Assembly (NCBI RefSeq): GCF_921293095.1
Contig: NC_060248.1
Coordinates: 13,038,744-13,102,743, forward strand
Length of the DNA: 64,000 nucleotides
Origin: Ischnura elegans
Lineage: Eukaryota; Arthropoda; Insecta; Odonata; Coenagrionidae
Reading direction: 5' to 3'
Within the stretch, counting starts at the first letter, position 1; each line of letters starts with the position of its first letter. Shown in pieces: positions 59,901-64,000 of this stretch. The position numbers and the translations under genes are program-made. Under the pieces are notes generated by a model. It made no database searches. It saw only the letters and a list, made by a program, of their open reading frames with translations, and was not told the origin of the DNA.

Positions 59901-61785
59901 GGTGGGTATCGCTATAGTGCAATGTATAGTTACTGCTTGTACTTATTAGTTACTGCTGATAGTTTTGGAAGCTTGCGAGTTCACACATAGCCTAAGTAAC
60001 AAGTCATCGCTTCGTTTTTCATTGAACTATGATGCAAAGCGCATGCTTCCTCAGTGATAATTTAAGTTTTGCTTTCTTTAATTTGAATGCTTCACATTAA
60101 TGCACCATATAACTAATAAGCCAAGTAAAGGAAAGTTTTTTTAACGTACAACTTTGCTAATTTCATTTTGAGTCAAGTTGCTTGTGACTCTCATCAGTCA
60201 TGTTTCCTCTCTATTGCAGGAGCATCCAACTTCTATGACTTCTATTATTTAGAATATCTTTGTATGTTCTTTTAACAGTTATTAATTTATTGATGTATTT
60301 TCACGTTCTAATAAATTGTGTCTTGAAAAATCTTGTGGTCATTGCAGTTATAACTATTGTTGATCGCAACCACCTGTCCACCCTTTATCTTTTATCATGC
60401 ATGCAAAAATTGTGGGAGAAACCTGTTATGTGATCATCAACTGTTGACTGGGTTGCGCAAGTTTTTAATTTACTGTGTTTCATATGATTTGATGAGGGAA
60501 TTTAAATGGATTGGGTAGGGGAATTGTATTCAGCCGAACAATTGTTTGGCTGAATACAATTCCTTTAAGGGAGTTTCAGCCTGGCATACAAGGGAGTTTC
60601 GGTCTAGCTAGCCAATGGAGTTCCAGTCTAGCTGGTAACCAAGGGAGTTTCAGTCTAATTAGTAGCCAAGGGAGTTTCAGTGAGCTAGCCAAGGGAGTTT
60701 CAGTTTAGTCGGCCAAGGGAGTTTCATTGGAGTAGCTAGAGTACTTAATTGCACTGCTACTGCACTGCCATCCCTCTTCCAAACTCCACTGGTTTTGTTT
60801 CAATTTCAATGCAGTTTCAGCATAGAAGCAAGGCAGTGAGTTCCAAGGTTGTTTCAGGCCAGTTTCCGTCAAGTTTAAAGGGAGAAATTTTTACTTGAGT
60901 AATCTTAGGATTGTTGATCAATGATGAGGATAGTACAGATAAATCAAGTAAATACTCTGCAGGCTCTTTCCTGAAGTATAAATCTAGAAACTGACAACCT
61001 AACATCGTTCTTTCCTCTCATTAACTCACTTTTGGCCAAATAATTTCCAGCATGAATTCTTTGCCTGCCCTTCTTGTTATCAATCTCGACATCTATAAAC
61101 ATTTGATGAGGCTCCCTTCATTACCTTCAACATGGATTGAAGGAGTTAAAAATTACCCAAAACTATAAAGAAATTCAGGTACTTACAGAACTTTCACTGG
61201 ATGCCCATAGCCTTTGTAACACATTTTAAGTGCTGTAGTTGATCCAGGATTATGGGAGGACCCAAATATATTCAAACACTCCACAAATACGGAAAGATTT
61301 ATTTGAAATGTCACTGTGTCATCCATCAAATGGTACTCCTGGAATATGAATTGACATTTCACTCCTTAGTATAAACGACCTCCTCTAGTGACATTCCGAA
61401 ATTTTACTAATAGCTAACTTAATGACATTATGTACATGTAATAGCTAACTTAATGACATTATGTACCACATACGCCTACCTGAAACATATCGGACTGAAT
61501 AAAAGCATTCGCCTGCGTGCACTTAGAATCTTCCACGGTAACTTTCAAACCATTCTCTGTCCCGAAGCAGGTCGCTATCTACGAGAAAAATTCAGTTGCA
61601 TAGTATTTACAAGTTCAGCTATGATTAGCGATGAGCAAAGTGGTAGCCAGGAAAAGTAGTCTAAAGAAACTTACCTCTTTGAAGTTAACAGCCTTCAGGA
61701 GTAAGGATATATTCTTAACATTATCCATTTTAGCAGAAAATGCATACTCATCTTCCTCCTCAGGCCTTTGATTGAGCAAAGACAT
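53922..61785 (-). CDS. RAD1: RAD1, subunit of the 9-1-1 DNA-damage checkpoint clamp
   Basis: The exons on the minus strand are 61785-61675, 61578-61480, 61338-61187, 57422-57188, 57101-57037, 55142-54998 and tentatively 53969-53922 (TAG). Junctions are GT-AG with matching phases. The product is 284 residues, against 282 in human RAD1. Matches run along the whole fold: MDNVKNISLLLKAVNFKE, ATCFGTENGLKVTVEDSKCT, QANAFIQSDMFQ, LEEGGVITDCSIKTQEPSE, MSPDPPYFRITTVG, KVSIRTDERGLLCFQYMI and EDGYTCFVEYY. RAD1 pairs with RAD9 and HUS1 in a PCNA-like ring, loaded at damaged DNA by RAD17-RFC to activate ATR. The start is the ATG at 61785 (SLLNQRPEEEDEYAF follows); no earlier in-frame ATG exists. The last exon was chosen for its polypyrimidine tract and TGC start after EYY; its sequence (CPSELIYFDVNAIVM) is not conserved. 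Intron 3 carries transposons. Confidence 0.93.
56370..56710 (-). mobile_element. LINE reverse-transcriptase fragment in RAD1 intron 5
   Basis: The minus strand reads VPQG-stop-MLGPILFLIYINDLL, the conserved GVPQGSxLGPLLFxIYINDL block, and then QTDDAFLL in place of FADD. Stops interrupt it. It resembles CR1/jockey elements more than the LINE at 38-45 kb. Confidence 0.75.
58354..58718. mobile_element. hAT MITE in RAD1 intron 3
   Basis: The inverted ends CAGAGGCAGTC and CAGGGGGAGTC are flanked by GCCAAACC and GCCAAACT (7 of 8 identical), fitting an 8-bp duplication. GGGCCCCC runs lie inside each end. It is 365 bp. The right duplication is itself the landing site of the next element. Confidence 0.7.
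58898..59260. repeat. Two tandem copies of a roughly 168-bp unit
   Basis: TTTGAACTGCTTCTCCCTTG...CTGCAGCATTTGGGTATCCC occurs twice head to tail, followed by the start of a third copy near 59230. Copies differ by scattered substitutions. Confidence 0.85.
60519..60563. repeat. Hairpin with 16-bp perfect arms
   Basis: GGAATTGTATTCAGCC and GGCTGAATACAATTCC surround GAACAATTGTTT, which is itself nearly palindromic. It directly precedes the tandem array. Confidence 0.9.
60567..60735. repeat. Tandem array, about seven copies of AAGGGAGTTTCAGTCTAG
   Basis: Units of 23-27 bp share the core AAGGGAGTTTC and vary in the CTAGCTAGCC part. The same GAAACTCC core, reversed, recurs near the left end of the host element. 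Confidence 0.85.
61409..61466. repeat. Recent 31-bp tandem duplication in RAD1 intron 2
   Basis: AATAGCTAACTTAATGACAT... occurs twice in a row, identical over 27 nt, ending 14 nt from the exon 2 donor side at 61480. Confidence 0.9.
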
Positions 61786-62055
61786 GGCACATTCACAACT
61801 GTCAAAGCACAAGGAACGTCCATGACATGAAACCTTCCGCTAGCGGTGAAAATTGAGGGTCCTACAAACGAATTAATATCAAAGAATAGCACACGTTTTG
61901 TTCCCTAGTAAGACCATCAGATCATTTAAATCTACGAAAACACTTTTAGTTGTTTTGGAAGTGATGTTCACTCCACGATTTCCGTACAAGCTTTCTATAT
62001 GCGATATAAATTACCGCGTTAGTATGGCGGATGACGTTACTCTTTTGGAAAACAG

Positions 62056-62403
62056 ATGAACATAGGCTGTATGTGTGCCCGCCACCCGCCCATGCCGCCA
62101 CTTCAAATCGGAATGGTAGCTAAGGAAAATACCACGGTCTTAGAATATGAGAAGGTCTGGACCACAGATATATACAATAGATTGGCAATGGGAGTGGGGG
62201 GGGTGAAGCCATGCCTCTCTGCTGGCGGCCATGTTGCTTTCACCGACCTATGCGTTTGCGTAAGTAGGGAACTGGAGGAAAATTACATTGTGAAAGATAA
62301 TGGCGCATTGATTAAGGCTATGAACTATAGAAAACGTTGTCATTTTCGTTTAAGATGTATCCAATTAAAAAGAAAGGGACCGATCTTGACACTTACGTGG
62401 TAA
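62056..62403 (+). CDS. Unrecognised 115-codon open frame
   Basis: It is head to head with RAD1, 270 bp from its ATG. It begins MNIGCMCARHPPMPPLQIGM and contains VCVSRELEENYIVKDNGALI. I recognise no domain or signal peptide. A strong donor-like GTATGT sits five codons in, so the true first exon could be much shorter. It may be an exon of a divergent gene leaving the window, or chance. Confidence 0.2.
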   Translation: MNIGCMCARHPPMPPLQIGMVAKENTTVLEYEKVWTTDIYNRLAMGVGGVKPCLSAGGHVAFTDLCVCVSRELEENYIVKDNGALIKAMNYRKRCHFRLRCIQLKRKGPILTLTW

Positions 62404-63667
62404 ATTAACCCATCTTTGAGCGGAACATAACCGTGACGAAGTTATGAAATTGGTAATATTAGCTGAGCTAAGATTAATACTAATTCGGTTCCTGCTCAAT
62501 ATTATGGAATTGGAATCCATATGCATGAGTTATCTCGAAAAAAAAATATTGTGTCCCAAATGTAGAAGGGGCGTAGCAGATGGGGAAAATGGTTAACTAC
62601 GTCGTCTGCTAGTGTAGGAAGGTAGCCTACAATCGTGAATACATGGTATTGTTCACCCTTAGATTTACCAGCGACATTGTCACACCATTCAAACAAAATA
62701 ATTCGAAAATTCCAAAGGTTTGATGCTTCCACTTACTGTATTTTTGTTGTCAAAGAGTTGTTGCTCAGTTAGAGTTGTCAATTAGACGAAAAACGTAGAA
62801 GCAATGCTACCTAACCTTTCACTGCCATAAGTAATCGGGCCAAAAATATTACGTAATTAAATTTGATTCAACCTATTTAAACCCATTATGATCTAACTTT
62901 CTGAGCAAGGCATGCTGCTTGGTGCTGTAAAATGCTTTTCTGAGGTCGTAAAGAGTCAATGCGATTGAATTCCTATCCTTAAGCATCAGAAATATAATTT
63001 ACATTATTTTATATAGGCAGAGTTTTGGATTTCCCCTCACGATCACCCAATTGCGAACTTGAAAAGAAGCTATTGGCTTAAAAAACTCAACGATTTGATC
63101 CATTATCATCAATAATCAGTTTCATGTTGTTATAATATTCGAAGGGGAAGCAGACTATAATATAAATCTTACATCATGAGGGGGTACGTTTTTAATTAGA
63201 ATTTCTATCTTACCGGGATAAGTGATTATAACAGACACCATGTTCTATATAGAAGCCACAAAATGATCAAATACCTGATAAGTGCTACATGGAAAGGTTG
63301 AATTATAATGAATGTGACCGCGTCATTTCACCGCGAGCACATGCAAACCATTATTTAAGCGATCAGTTTCTCGGAATTTCACTCAATAGATATTAACAAA
63401 GTCAAAACTTATGCTTTTGAAAGATATTCGTTAAGTTTCCAGATAGAGTTAAAGGTGCATAATACACGCTCTACATATCTAAATAAATAATAATACTACA
63501 ACGGAAATAAAATTCCGATACAATGTAATAATGCAACAGCGGAAAGTATATGACATAATGGAAACTGGAGAAAGTCTTTTCTTGGTAAACACAGAAAACA
63601 CAACTTAAAACATCATGATGATTCCGTCATCAAAACACAGACACCGAGACAGAGAATGCACATGTTA
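62404..63667. other. Intergenic with a possible RT scrap
   Basis: On the minus strand about 62870-63010 reads LYDLRKAFYSTKQHALLRKL, resembling the LDLxKAFDTVxHxxLLxKL block of LINE reverse transcriptases. The flanks do not continue the match. Nothing else is recognised. Confidence 0.35.
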
Positions 63668-64000
63668 TTAACCCCTCAACGCCGTCATGCGTACCCAGTA
63701 CGCTTCCTGACCTACTGTATATAATTTTTTTTTCTCCGCCAGATATTGTATTTTAGATTAAAACAAATTGCTCTATCTTTTGAAGAAATGCTTTCCCTCT
63801 CCAATAAAATATTCATAACGACTTTAGGCCTTCAGAAATTTTTAAAATGATTCGATGAAATTCCGTTTTAAACCAGCACATTGACGACTTCGGTCGAAAA
63901 ACTCAACGCCTATATTTATTCAAATCGCTTGAAAAATTATTATATAGTAGCGCACTACATTATGCAAGTTTACAAAAAATTTTAATGATAATGATCGTAT
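63668..64000 (+). mobile_element. Possible piggyBac-like left end, runs off window
   Basis: TTAA|CCCCTCAACGCCGTCATG has the TTAA target and C-rich start of piggyBac-type termini. The other end and any transposase lie outside the window. Confidence 0.3.

Larger units (their letters stand above)
58728..60899. mobile_element. TA-flanked element with internal tandem arrays
   Basis: The inverted ends CTCAAGTAAAAATTTTTCCC and CTCAAGTAAAAATTTCTCCC continue imperfectly for about 100 bp (CTGAAACAACCTTG in both) and are flanked by TA. It is 2172 bp. Inside are a tandem duplication (58898-59260), a hairpin (60519-60563) and a short-unit array (60567-60735). No transposase is readable. Superfamily uncertain. 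Confidence 0.7.

Overview
The window is a stretch of an arthropod, almost certainly insect, nuclear genome. It is AT-rich, its genes are split by GT-AG introns, and it is crowded with DNA transposons, LINE and SINE fragments and fold-back repeats. No bacterial-style operon, rRNA gene or CRISPR array is visible. Four host genes can be assembled exon by exon with matching splice phases. They are a small secreted Kazal-type protease inhibitor (+, 1786-5828), a ten-helix SLC35G/EamA drug-metabolite transporter (-, 45569-24278), the POLDIP2 homologue (+, 47255-51697) and the 9-1-1 checkpoint clamp subunit RAD1 (-, 61785-53922; its last exon is tentative).

Layout. Positions 1-911 hold LINE reverse-transcriptase pieces. 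1.66-6.0 kb is the Kazal gene. 6-24 kb has no gene I can recognise with confidence; it holds a mariner relic, hAT-like MITEs, a perfect 182-bp palindrome, a LINE tail, a Tigger/pogo element and a 2-kb hAT-like element with a second one nested in it. 24.3-45.6 kb is the transporter gene. Its 9.3-kb last intron and its first intron (8.4 kb) are filled with mobile elements, including a LINE interrupted by three separate insertions. 47-52 kb is POLDIP2, with a tRNA-derived SINE and a Harbinger-like MITE in intron 6. 53.9-61.8 kb is RAD1, whose intron 3 carries a hAT MITE abutting a 2.2-kb TA-flanked element with internal tandem arrays. 62-64 kb is mostly empty and ends in a piggyBac-like terminus.

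The genes are not a functional cluster. RAD1 and POLDIP2 are both DNA-replication/repair related and converge tail to tail, but their products belong to different complexes. The most unusual signal is a recurring short motif, CTGANGA - hairpin - GAAAC, often followed by a TC. It occurs in several fold-back repeats (10.2, 34.7, 37.15 and 38.96 kb) and has the layout of a minimal hammerhead ribozyme with a very short helix III. It deserves testing, although most copies depart from the textbook core.
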